A stretch of 64,000 bases of DNA from Nemania diffusa (Eukaryota; Ascomycota; Sordariomycetes; Xylariales; Xylariaceae), in NCBI GenBank assembly GCA_038501195.1, contig JBBPUQ010000005.1:1674001-1738000 (forward strand). The letters run 5' to 3'. The position numbers were made by a program, and so were the translations under genes. Under the pieces are notes generated by a model that saw only the letters and a list, made by a program, of their open reading frames with translations, did no database searches and was not told the DNA's origin. Positions 24,701 through 36,365 of the stretch are shown here, in pieces; the first letter of the stretch is position 1; each line of letters starts with the position of its first letter.

Positions 24701-24965
24701 TGGACCTGGGCCATGAGGCCAGGCAAATGAAGCGCCAACGGAGACAGCTTCTGCGGCTCCGGCCTTTCTATCTTCATGGAACACTTCAAACGTTGCGGCG
24801 CGTTTTCTCTACTGTTGTGCGCGTTTTGATAAAGGCACCCGTGGCTTTTCCTTTTGTTATCTTGTCCTTTTGTTTCACCAATTCAATCACGACGATATTT
24901 CGCAGCACTTGTTTATTAACAAGTGCCTTTGCATTGCCTTAATACTATATTCTAATCTATCTCAC

Positions 24966-25018
24966 AACGAGGACGTTGCGCAACGAGGACGTTGATTTTC
25001 TTTCCGGGGGGGGGGGGG
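24966..25018. repeat. direct repeat of CAACGAGGACGTTG and 13-G homopolymer
   Basis: Two copies of (C/A)AACGAGGACGTTG lie side by side (24965-24978 and 24981-24994). They are followed by a run of 13 G at 25006-25018, just before the 14-nt tandem array. Confidence 0.8.
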
Positions 25019-25035
25019 CAGATGTTAGGTATGCT

Positions 25036-25105
25036 AAGAAGGCTTCGTCAAGAAGGCTTCGTTAGGAAGGCTTCTTCAGGAAGTCGTCGTCAGGAAGTCT
25101 TCACG
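25036..25105. repeat. minisatellite, five degenerate copies of a 14-mer
   Basis: Five back-to-back 14-nt units begin AAGAAGGCTTCGTC (25036), AAGAAGGCTTCGTT (25050), AGGAAGGCTTCTTC (25064), AGGAAGTCGTCGTC (25078) and AGGAAGTCTTCACG (25092). Divergence grows to the right. Confidence 0.85.
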
Positions 25106-26361
25106 ATGACACCTTCTTTACAACACCTTCTTCAAGACCTGTATGTATTTAATACTAGTTCTACATTCCAAACCAAGAAATTCTACACTGAGCTATTCCA
25201 ACATTTGGTCGCCTGCAGTGGCTGTCAATACGTCGAACTGGCGCTCGAGCATAGTGTTAAACATCAGGGGCGATTGCAACGCACGTAGGGACCGTAGACT
25301 GTTGAAAAACGAGGACCACATCGTAGCTTGTTGAAATTGCGAACGATTGTCAGCGGCACATTTATCTCTACGGCGAAGATAAACAATGTTGCGCTTGTTA
25401 GATTTTGTAGAAGTTGTTAGATTTAGACTGCAACACTATGCTACTGCACCGCCACTATCGAGGATAAGTAGTACCACAAGGGCAATTAGGTCAATTATTG
25501 GGAATATTTTCATTTCTTTAAATTCAAAACCAGGAGAATGTCTTTGCATTGATTACTAAGTTACTTATTGATTACACAAAAAATGCAATCAGTGATAAGA
25601 TTTTATGTAATCATACTAGGTAGAAGCTACTGAGTTAAGTGTTTGACTACCTATATAATATGTGCCTACAGGTCAGATTGTAGCAATACCTAGGCGGCAA
25701 ACTAACTGTTTCCAAGAACATGTTCCTAGCAAACCTAGCAACTAAAGCATAGCTGCTGAGCTTTCCTCTCTCAACTGCTTAATTTCTCTTATCCCCTGCT
25801 TATTATTCAATTATTGCCAAATTATACATCTTTATAATTTACAGACTTTGACACTTTTGCAATACACAAGTAAACTTAGTGAACTGCAATATAGCTAGAT
25901 ACTGTGAAAAAGTGGCAATACAGGACCATAGTGAAATAGGACATGTGTTGGTATATATATCACACGCTATATAGATATTTGAAATAAATAAGATAAAAGA
26001 CTTGTGACAAAGGAAAAAAAGGATGTTGTTGATATATGTTTGCAATTAACGGTATATATGGTACTTGGTAGGTCCACAAACTCTGCTATTTTTCTTTGTG
26101 TTTGCTAACTTGAAAATAGTATTTAATCTATAATTATTTAGTGACATAAATAACTTCAAAGGCGTAAGAAAGTCTAATAAAAGTGCTTAATATAGGTTTA
26201 AAATAGTTTGTGTTAAAATATAAAAATAGAAACAATCACATAGAACATGTCAAAATACGATTTGCAAAGTTAGCTTTTTTTTATCGGCTAGCCGAATATT
26301 TGTTTATTCATATAAGCTAGGTCAAGTATACTTATCCACTTCCCCGGTTCGCTTCCCACAA

Positions 26362-26712
26362 TTAAGTGCTCTTTGGCCACTCCTCGTTGTCGTCTAGGTC
26401 TGCATTTCTGAGCCAGTCTAGTGATCCGCTAGTTGCACTAGAACTTTGCTTTTTGGCAACATCCTTAGCCTTGCCCTTCTGAGGGTCTGGCTTTGGCGGT
26501 ATTGGGGGCTCATACTTGTCTGCATCTACCAGCCAGTCAAACGGAGTTGGAGGCTTTTCAGGTTCTTCTTTTTTACCTAAGTCCTGTTTCGGCAGGGGCA
26601 GAATTTTGGAGCGTAGCACAGGGGCACCGGCACCATGTGGTACTCGGACGTGTGCTGGCGGTGGAAATGTCAGCTCGTTGCTTGACTTCTTGCTGTCTTT
26701 GTTGTCAGACAT
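26362..26712 (-). CDS. small disordered protein of unknown function
   Basis: The 116-aa single-exon frame starts MSDNKDSKKSSNELTFPPP. It is rich in Pro, Lys, Asp and Ser, without hydrophobic segments or signal peptide. Two similar short motifs are visible: PFDWLVDADKYE near residue 58 and LDWLRNADLDDNEEW near the C-terminus, joined by a Pro/Lys linker. The repeated x-DWL-x2-AD pattern suggests a pair of short linear binding motifs. It is an island of ordinary composition in an AT-rich region. The family is not recognised. A TATATATA stretch lies about 80 nt upstream of the start. Confidence 0.6.
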   Translation of the reverse strand: MSDNKDSKKSSNELTFPPPAHVRVPHGAGAPVLRSKILPLPKQDLGKKEEPEKPPTPFDWLVDADKYEPPIPPKPDPQKGKAKDVAKKQSSSATSGSLDWLRNADLDDNEEWPKST

Positions 26713-27841
26713 GGTGCTGTTTAGTTAGTAACTGTCGCTTTAGAGAGATTAAGGATGAGTGGTTCTTGTGATGATGGTAGAAGTGGCCCGTTATATATAT
26801 GGGCCTTAACCTGAGGCTGTTTAACGGCACGGAGTGTGTCTACTGGTTGGTGATTCGTTTAATATCCCCTAGAAATGTTAAGAAACTTTTCTTTGTTCAA
26901 TAAAACAATGACTTTGTTGTTGTTTTTGTAACATTACACCAGCACCAGTACACAACTACTCGTTGAGATGTCTGATTTCGTTTCTAATATTAAAATATTA
27001 TTTCTTTCTACATGAACGAAGAGAATTTAAAGGAATATACATTTTTGTGTGTAGTGTGGGATCCATAACTCTGCTGTCAAGGAAACAAGAGAAAATGTAG
27101 CCAAGTTGGGTAGTTGTATTACCCTGACCTGCGACACATTGATATAAGCAAACTGCAACCTTGAAGCTCCTACAGTAGCTTCAGCGTTATTATTTGGTTA
27201 AATGATAGTAGATAGGGGTTTTTATGAGTGTAACGATAGAATAATGGTAGAAAAGGATCATAGGCTCCGAAATCTAGGTTTGAGACTGAGAACACTGGTT
27301 TAATAGATCCAAGATTCTGTGCGAGAAGGATATACCCTGAGTTGACTCTAGTTGGCAGCTAGTCCACTGGGAAATTATAATAATTACTATCATATTGTAT
27401 AGAGTTTTAATATACTGACAGATAACATGCATCAAATTTTACTCGAGCGGCGTTTTAGGTATCCCCAATCAACCAAGAGCGCTACCAACCTGATCGTTGT
27501 GTATTGGAAAGGACGAAAAAAACAACTCGCAAGTGTAGTTGTTTGCTAATATTGAAGGGTATTTGGGAGGATTTTATACCTTCAGCAATTACCGAGAAAG
27601 GCCACACCCATTGTAGTTAACAAAGAGCAGTGTTTAAAATGTCGTAGAGCAACTCATATAAAGGCGACCCTATCACCAAAGGCTAAGCAACGCAAGTAAG
27701 ATGGCTTATTTATCGGACCTCTGATATCCTTAAAAGAACGCCGCGTAGCTCGTTTAAGGCGACTAAGACGATGAGCAGCAGGAGTTCAGCTGGAAAGGCC
27801 ATCTATCAAACCGCATTCGTCGCTATCGTTGCAGTCGATCC
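26713..27841. other. intergenic, AT-rich
   Basis: No coding sequence is supported. Confidence 0.5.
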
Positions 27842-28841
27842 CTATATCTCGCCATTCGTCGACATAGCGATTTCTCTAGTAGCTTCTAGATCGTGGCCTA
27901 GCTCTCCCAGCTTGTGCTCTGCCGCCGTCGCACAATCGGGCCCTAGAAGTAGACGAAAATAATCATGCCCTTCGACAACGGCCCTCACGATTTCTCTCGC
28001 CGCCTTGTCCGGGTCCCCCTTAATCACATCTGGCAATGGGGTGTTCTTGATATTATTAGCCATGCCGACCCAGCGCTCGACCACGGTGCCCTTGTAGCCC
28101 TCACTGAAACCCATGCTGCTTTCGTACGCAGCAGGGCTCTTAGCATGCGCCGTCCAGGACGTGCGGAACGAGCCCGGCTGCACAATCAGTACCTTGATGC
28201 CCAATTCCTCGACTTCCTTCTTCAAGGACTCATGAAGTCCTTCAATGGCGGCCTTGCTCGCTATATAAGCCCCTCGTCCAGGGAGGGACATGTACCTGCT
28301 CGCGCAGCACGCGCCCCGTTAGCAGGAGTACACATCTAAAAAGGCGAATGGGTGACTGGCGTACACGGCACCACTACTGATCAAAACGATGTGGCCCCGA
28401 CGCTTTGCGCGCATGCCTGGCAAAACAGCCCGGACGGCGCGCAGCGGCCCCCAGAAATTCACATTGAGCTGGTCCTGGACCTCCTCCTCGCTATCACCGC
28501 CGGGCTATTAGCGGGCAGACAAATCTCGGCGGGGGGCAGGCTCCCACCGACCTCGTGTCCTCGACGGCGCCGATGAACGCGTAGCCGGCGTTGTTCACGA
28601 GCACGTCGACGTCGTACTGTTCCTGTGCGCGGGCGAAGTGGCTGCCGGCGTCGGGATGGGCGGGATCGAGCTGGAGCCAGATGCCGCCGCTCGCGGCGAA
28701 GGCGGGGTTGGAGGCGGAGGCTTTGGCGACGTCGCGGGTGGCGCCGACGACGCGGTGGCCGGTGGCGAGGGCGGCGAGGCTGATGGATTGGCCGATGCCA
28801 GAGGATGCGCCTGTGACTAACCAGGTGGTTTGTGCAGCCAT
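27842..28841 (-). CDS. short-chain dehydrogenase/reductase (classical SDR)
   Basis: Exons 28841-28552, 28490-28365 and 28295-27842 (introns 61 and 69 nt) give 289 aa, a normal SDR length. The N-terminal Rossmann motif is TGASSGIG (residues 10-17), the NNAG motif is DVLVNNAGYAF near 85, the Ser of the catalytic tetrad lies in VLISSGAVYMSLPG, and the active-site pair is YIASK. The family oxidises or reduces hydroxyl/keto groups with NAD(P)(H). The N-terminal charged residues after the glycine motif (ATRDVAK) would favour NADP, which is inference. The overall pattern is that of the fungal oxidoreductase branch with a C-terminal substrate lobe (HAKSPAAYESSMGFSEGYKG). The substrate is unknown and no partner genes are adjacent. 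Confidence 0.92.
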
Positions 28842-30781
28842 TTCAAGCGTTGGTTAGCGGCGGTTACTTGGCTTACTGAAGGTAGCCTGTGAATGTGTGG
28901 TTGGTGAAAGTACCCAGGAGTAGGCGTTATATTAATGCAATTAGTATTCAGTGAAAGAAGTGATGCAATATGGCACTTTAGGCTGTCGGTAGGGACGGAT
29001 GATGCATGCGCGGCAGCGTAGGATCAAGAAATATGTCACCCCGCCATTTTGAAGAGGGCGACAAAATCAACACCTCTGCCCGCGCTCTCATGAACGTCCC
29101 TAAGTGTCCGGTATTTCACTAACAATCCATTTGATTCAATGAACTTAGTAACCGTCCGTGTAGCCATTTAACTAGCCGCTGATTGTTAACATGGATTTTC
29201 AGTCCGTAGCCTGTAAGTTTCGGATTGATGAGGCGGTTATGAAATACAGTGGAGTGAAGACGGCTAAAATGGCTTTATAAGTGAAGGTTGATGAGAATTT
29301 CTAATAGCCCTCTTCTTTCGGTTCTACAATACCATTGAATTCGGTCACCACTGTCGTACCCGAAATGAATTTCTGAGCTTTCTGAAGGCAGTATTGTCAT
29401 TGCTCTCCGCGCTCCTAAGCGCCGGTGACTTTCCTTTGATCGGAGAAATACTGATTCACTTATCAGGGCTGAGGACGAAATATGACCGATCTTGCTCGGT
29501 GGAAAACAGGTGCAATGGTACTACAGCCTACTAAAAGACAATTGGTAGAGTACGCTTGCTTGAAATTCATATCGAGCACTACCGATATTTTAGTTAACAA
29601 ACAGCCTGGCGTTCGAGTGTCGGCATCTACGCGGGGAATGCTGCAGCTAACTACAAGCTCATCGCGTTGTCTGTTAAGTTAATACTAATTGCTCCGCTTC
29701 AGCACGCGTCGTGTCTGAAGTAGCTTATTTATACGCGTTAAATTGAGCTCAATTTTTCAGAACAACCCTATCGATCATATATGTTCATAGGTAGGTAGGT
29801 ATGAGATCATGTGATACCTAGACAAGTCGGTGTATGTAGGTTTCGGTAGTTTCGGATAATGGGCTGCTACTTATAAGTGCGTGCATGGCTGACCATTTGC
29901 TTTTTCATATACTGATCGCCTATAGACCACCGCCCTCGATAGTAGACACACGGCGATGCACACTAGCAAATAATTTCTATGTAGATAGGACCAATGTTCT
30001 TCTTTCTTTTAAAACGTTAATCCTGCATCAGTGTTTGGTTAGATAATCGTGGTAAATTAGGTAATTTGGTGCTAGCCGACGACCAGGGTCTTATGACATG
30101 CAGGACCTTGCAAGCTTCCATTTAGGTACCCGCTGCGCTGCTTTTAGGGCATTAGATCTCGATGCATCTCACCATTATAGTTATAGTAGGTACTTACCTA
30201 ATGTTCCTACCCCAGGTAATCTGTGCGCTTCTGACACGGACCATGTCGCAAGATGCGTTTTAAATGTTGGGATAGCTTACCTGTAAGTATCTATCTAGAT
30301 ACCTTAGGTTAAGTAACCTTAGGGAGAGTTGGGTTAGGCTAGGCACAAGTACCTGCTTTAACGTTCTATCTAGCAACCTAAGTAGGTCAGCTTTCCGAGT
30401 TTATACACTTACTTTTTAGAGAAGGTATAAATACCAGACCTACGCGCCGGTGGCAGGAAAACATGCGATAGCTGCTGAGAGGATCCTATGAGAAGGAGTT
30501 AATTGCGAATTTTTGTTGAGACAGCCCGCTACAGAGGTAGAGATCTCCTCACCGCTGTTCGCACCGTTGCGCCGGGCCAAGACGAAAGCCACATGAAATT
30601 GCCGGTAGCCACATTCTATCTAGCCACGGATGAAATGAAACGCCGATGATTGACTGGGATCGAAGCCAAACCCTGCCAGCAACCTCTCGATTTCTCTATC
30701 TCGAGCACGCACACACACATATGCAAATCCTCCAACTGTGAGGATTCAACCGCCGGAGAACCCCCAGCACACACATACACC
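28842..30781. other. intergenic, shared upstream region
   Basis: The stretch lies between the 5' ends of the leftward SDR gene and the rightward ceramide synthase gene. I see no gene. TAGGTA/TACCTA motifs cluster around 29780-29830 and 30180-30380. Confidence 0.5.
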
Positions 30782-32260
30782 ATGGCCGGTCACATTAAGG
30801 CGACGACGCGCAATGGGCTGCTGCAGAGCCCGACGCAGTGGCTGTTCGAGCACCAGATCGGTACGTTTTATACTGGACCCTCTCTTCCGGCCTTCTAGAT
30901 CACCGCTAACAACAATTTCACGAAAGGGGCCTCATTCAGCCTCATTTTCGCAATTTTGCTCTCACACGCATCTTTTCCCCATTTGCGGCCCTCAACATCT
31001 AAATTCTTCATTTTATCGGGCTTCAATCCCGCTACGGGCAAGTATGCTATCGGGCATGCTGACCTGCATTTCGTCGCCTTCTGCGTGACGCTGTTCATCG
31101 GTATCCGCGCAGGCGCTATGAAATACCTGCTGGCCCCTCTGGCAAGATCCTGCGGTCTAACTAGCAAGAAGCGTATCGCGAGGTTTTCTGAGCAGGGATG
31201 GATGTTCATGTACAATGCAGTTTTCTGGACCTTGGGAATGGTATGTATCTAATGAGGCCCTGATTTGACCTTCTAAGACCTTGCTAACCGATGATTGCCA
31301 TCGCAAGCGAATCTACATCTCGTCGCCTTACTTCCTGAATATGGAAGAGCTATGGACGAACTACCCTCAGAAGAGAGAGCTTGAGGGGGTTACGAAGGCG
31401 TATTTACTAGCACAGCTCGCGTACTGGATACAACAGGTGCTTGTTGTCCACCTCGAGGCCCGGCGACATGATTATCACCAAATGATAGCCCACCATGTCG
31501 CCACTATCGCGTTGGTGACTACGGCATACGTGCACCACCACTCGCGGGTCACTAATCTAATTTTCGTCCTTATGGACATCATCGAACTAATTTTCCCAGT
31601 AAGATATCCGTTCTACTATGGCAAATGCCGCTAACACCAGAGAAGCTTGCGAAATGTCTCAAAGCTCTAGGCTTCACCACCATTTGCGACATTATCTTCG
31701 GCATATTTATGGTCACGTGGTTTGTTACACGCCATATATTCTATCTTATGGTATGCTGGAGCGTCTATGCCGATTTACCCCGGATCATGCCCCCATCATG
31801 CTACACGGGCGTAGGAAACGACATGCAGGGTCCGTTACCTGTTCCAGACAACCGGTCATATCTTCTGGTCCCTTTTCGCGACTCTTCGGGGATTATGTGC
31901 ACGAGTGATGGGATATCTACTGGTTTCCTAGCCTATTTACTCACCCTACAAGCTATTATGATTCCCTGGTCTGCGGCTATCGTTCGAGTAGCTCTACAGG
32001 TGGTGCGCGGTGATAGCGCAGAGGACGTTCGGAGTGACGAGGAGGATGAAGAAAACGACGTCGAGGAAGACGAGAAGGACGATTTCGAAAGCACACAGAT
32101 GGTGGAGGAAGAGGTTACAGCCGAGGACGTTGATTTCGAGGCATGGAAACGTCGCCATGGCGTAAAACAGACAGCCACGACAAGCGGTGCAAGCCTATCG
32201 AGGCACAGTGATCGGAAAGAGTTGCTAAACCGAATTGGTTGTGAGAGACAAATTGACTGA
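30782..32260 (+). CDS. ceramide synthase, LAG1/TLC-domain family
   Basis: Exons 30782-30860, 30927-31240, 31308-31598 and 31643-32260 (introns 66, 67 and 44 nt) give 433 aa. The protein has several membrane helices and a TRAM/LAG1/CLN8 domain. Landmarks are YISSPYFLNMEELWTNYP, YWIQQVLVVHLEARRHD, the paired histidines of MIAHHVATIALVTTAYVHHH, and LIFVLMDIIELIFPKLAKCL, the segment holding the conserved acidic residues. The acidic C-terminal tail (DEEDEENDVEEDEKDD) is typical of fungal ceramide synthases and is cytosolic. The enzyme joins a sphingoid base and a fatty acyl-CoA to make (dihydro)ceramide in the endoplasmic reticulum. The second acidic residue of the Lag motif is Glu rather than the usual Asp. 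The start at 30782 (ACCATGG context) gives MAGHIKATTRNGLLQSP. Confidence 0.93.
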
Positions 32261-35127
32261 GTAAGGGTATAATATCCAGGTCACCTCAATGCTCGACTCT
32301 AGCTGAATGATACCTTATCGCTATCTTACTCATTGGATGCTCTACAAGTAGCTACTTGAAATTGTTCACCGATGCGCGTGTCATATCCATTCGCTGTCGT
32401 TCAATTATCTACCTACCCACCCTACATTACGTACCTACATAATTAGCGAGAGGCTATTGGCTTGGGTACTGGGTATGGGAGAGCTCCAAGTGGCTGAGAA
32501 AAGTCCATTGAGCAGGTCCGGCCCTTAACGGGACCGAACCGCGGGGCCGCGGGTCGCCTGTAGCACGTAGCCTAGCGGTAGCTTAGCGCCCCAGAGAACC
32601 CCTAATCTCACTTTTAATTAACATCCTGAGGATCGCTTGTTACTCGAGGGCGGAATTCTTCCAGGTACAGGAAAAAAGACGGGATTAACACAGAAATTTA
32701 TATGTATTGGTTAATCATGTAGCGTGGTGAGGCACCGCAGACCAGCTAGATATCTATCAATGTTGCCAAGCACTATGCCCCCCGCTATATTGTGCTCTTA
32801 GGTAGTCGTTTTCCAGTTCCGCCGAAAAAAGAAAAAAAAATATTTAAGGTGCTTTCCCCAGGCTATTAGGCACTGTTTGTGAGGTATCTAAAGTCTCTAG
32901 GTGCTGTTTGTGTCAATAGGTCCAAGTTGCTAACCTATTTACACGATCTGTTTACGTCAACCACCTACCCACTTAGTTTTATTACCAGATACTTGCTACA
33001 TTATTCATGCACTGCTCAATCCAGATAGCAGAACGACTTAGTGGCGATTAATACTAAGGTACCAACTATATATAGCCAACGAATTAAACCACCTAGGTAG
33101 GTAACTTTGTCGAGAAGGTTAGTACAACCCCTAAATTAAAAAGTAGAAATGTCCTTTAGTGGTGGTAGCTGGCGTATCAGGGCCAGGCTCACTCAATTGC
33201 TAAAAAGTTCATCAAGCATGCTAAAGCCCAGACCATTATAATGTGTAGCAGCACCCCCTCATCCCTTAACTACCACACCACCATCTAATGGTCGTACGAA
33301 TATATCCCGACAGTCTCCGATTCCCCGCCTCTTTAATATATTGTTGTTAGAATAGAGCATTAAATCAAGAAAGTCAAAGATCGATATTTGTCTGTCTCGT
33401 TCCCTCCTAAATATTTGTTTATGTACTTCGCTGCGCCAATAATATTACGACAATAAGTTCAGTAGTGAGGGGGAAGGAATAGAGTGTACTTGACGGCGTC
33501 TCTTTTAGCAAGCTTGAAGATAAGGTTAGAGCAATACATCTATTTACAAATATATGCGCGACATTGGACCTAATTGTTAAGGGCACAGAAGGGAAGTCAA
33601 CTATTGCGATGACACTGCCTCGTAATTTGTAAATTACCAATCTCACCTACAAACTCAGTACCCGGGACGGAAAGATTGTGGCAAAACAGGCTGCTCATGA
33701 GAATGAGTGTCAAATTTCCAATAGGTTGGGTTGCATATAATCTTGCTTGCTCATTCTGTTCATACTTTGAGTAATTCAACAACTGTCTTTAGCGAACCGA
33801 GCGGGAGAGTGCAGGTCTCATGGGGTGCAGCTATAGTCCCATGCTTGTCAAACAAGACGAAGGTTCATATGGCCATGACTAATAAATACTACCTAGTCCA
33901 ACCTCGTCTATTAAGTATTATGTAGACGCTCCTAAGGGCAAGACTACTTCATACGTTAAAAGCTTGAATAGAGTTTTGTGGGTGAAAGGTTGGTGCTCAT
34001 ATGTAAATGTTATTCTGGTACTTTAAGACGCGCGCAGTACACGATTAGAGGATGTTATTCGAGAACAATAAATGTAAAATGCGAAAAAGAGTCTATTATA
34101 AGCGTGTGTATAGTTTTTTATAGCTAGAGCTTAATGAAATTCCCGATTGAGTATTAAGTTCTGAAGTTTCGAGGGGCTCCCAAGGCATCAATATATATCA
34201 CCTTGAAGGCTATGCAATATCATAGCATAAGAATGTTAATTGTAACTAGCAACGAGCATATATGAAATAGTTAGTCCGCTAATAAATTATTACTGCTTCC
34301 GAGAAAGAAGTTAAATTTAATGTCTGCTCCTCACATAGGCCTAGCACATGTGTAAGTTTGCCCAACTATTTACCTCTTAGCCCTTTAGTGGCTAAGACTG
34401 CAGTTGATTTCTCGGCTAGTAGGACAGATGCATTACACGAAAAGCATACTGCGTAATGTAGCCACTCGCATTAAAATGCCTAGTCGAGAGCCAGCTCGCT
34501 TGACCTGACAGATCGCCTGCGTCCGTCCGTGCACAATGGGCGGCAGACGGCCGTTGGGCCACGACAGGCGGCACACGGGTGATATTCCCGTCGCGTTCCC
34601 CATTGATTCACAATCCCGCATCGGCGATCCTTTCGTTTCTCTATCCCGCATGCGCACATGAGTATTCCGCTAGTTGGGTGCGTCATATGATAGTCCGAAG
34701 ACTTGGAGACCAATCGCTTTCCCATATGTGACCCTGCCGTGTCCGATGTTACATTTAACCATTCCGTCCACGCCGGTGGCGCGCAATAGGCGACTGATTC
34801 GGGATCCATGTTGAATATCCCCCACTTCATCCCTCCTTCGCAGCACACGAAACACATGAGCAAAGCACTTTACGTCCTAGCGTAGCGTTAGTCTTCGTGC
34901 CTGTTATTTGCTATGGATGTAGCTAAGATGCCAGGGAAGCTTTGAATATAGTTGTGAAGCGATGCAGAGAGGCATCCTGTTAGGTATATGTACTAGTCAA
35001 TCGTACTGGGTTCGCATATAGGGTAAAAACACTGTCTACTTTCAGCAATTAAAAAATTCTTCTCTATATCTGCTCGAAGGAGGAAAAATAGAGATGCTTG
35101 TGATAGAAAATAGAAAAAATTAACATC
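32261..35127. other. long intergenic stretch
   Basis: No gene is supported. The frames of 60-127 codons here (for example 34480-34863, minus) show no family resemblance. Composition is AT-rich from about 32700 to 34400. Confidence 0.5.
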
Positions 35128-35208
35128 CGACAACGACAGGACTCGAACCTGTGACCCCGAAGGGATATGATTTCTAGTCATACGCTTTAACCACTCAGCC
35201 ACGTTGCC
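35128..35208 (-). tRNA. tRNA-Ser (anticodon AGA)
   Basis: The minus strand folds as a class II tRNA. The acceptor stem is GGCAACG/CGTTGTC (with one G-U pair) plus discriminator G, the D arm holds GGCTGAGTGGTTAAAGC, and the anticodon stem-loop is TATGA-CTAGAAA-TCATA with anticodon AGA. A long variable arm (CCCTTCGGGG) follows, and the T arm is ACAGG-TTCGAGT-CCTGT. The long variable arm and AGA identify serine, reading UCU/UCC. There is no intron. Confidence 0.96.
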
Positions 35209-36365
35209 AATCTCACACTGTGTGTATAATAGTTCCAAGCGCAATTGAGATTCAAACTAGAAGCGGTTCAAACTAGGCGCTCTATTGACTCAAGCATTCC
35301 GGGGACACTGAAGAGAGTGTCCCTTGGATGCTATGTGTGCAGCGACACGGGGTAAGAAAAGTAATTACTAGTAAGAGTTGGTTTCATGCTGGCTAGTAAT
35401 CTTAGAACATTTCGCGTTTGCCTAAGCTTTCATGGTCGAGCTGAGATGAGCTACGATCCGTAGTAGAAGTCGATGGGCACGACCGCATCGTAAGATGGCG
35501 GGTACGCAATGTTAGTATGAATGGAGAATTGAGACTATACTATGGAGCGACAACATAATCGAAGAGCAGGGTTGTCATCAACAATTACTACGCCCTGTTA
35601 GAGTATTCCGATAGATTTCACTTGTGTTAAACGCAGGATTTGATCGCCGACATAGAATTCATCCTTTTCAATAGTAAAATTAAGAAACTCATATCCAATT
35701 CCCACCAGTTTCTACTATTGCCACATCTATCCCCATATGAAGAGATGTGGCTTGCCGCCGTGAATTGATACTATTTGCATCTACGAAGATGAAGTGGAGG
35801 AAGAAGTGCTGGGGAAACTTAGATAGGTGACATCTACATCGATTTCTCTACACACTTCAAAATAATGATCAAATGGTAGCTATGTGAGTATAGCTAACGA
35901 TAGAAATTCGAAGTTGAATATTGATTACACTTACTATGTCAACGCTGAACTAGTAACAAGTGACAACCATACGATGCTGTTAAGAACTTACTAAAGGAAA
36001 CGAAAGAGTGGAAAACTACCGCTAACATATCTGTAACGAATGTTACATAGCTAGCTATACTGATAGCCATTAAGGTAGGTATATTCGAGTGTCGTTACTA
36101 CCAAAATTCGCTCTTGCTGCTGTTTGGGGGTCTTCACGGAAGGTATGCTATCCTCTTAGATTTCGGTTGGACTATATTAGCAGTTACACAACTCCTAGCT
36201 AACATCTCGATCCTCTTTAAAAGTGCCTTTTATGTAGTCTTGATATGTTTTCGTCATAATGTCTATTTGTTAAGAAAGCTAAGATGATACCTCTCTCGCC
36301 CACTACACTATTGACTCACTGACATGACATTTATGTGGGCGTAACACTGCAATTCCAGATTTAAA
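35209..36365. other. intergenic
   Basis: Nothing supported between the tRNA gene and the 3' end of the endoglucanase gene. Confidence 0.5.

Larger units (their letters stand above)
24701..26361. other. intergenic, AT-rich with tandem repeats
   Basis: No gene is seen. The left part holds the direct repeat, G-run and 14-nt tandem repeat listed separately. From about 25380 to 26340 the DNA is AT-rich and featureless. Confidence 0.5.

Noticed and set aside
34480..34863. Minus-strand open frame of 127 codons rich in Cys
   Set aside because: No repeated Cys spacing or domain, no plausible splice partners, and a competing frame lies inside it.
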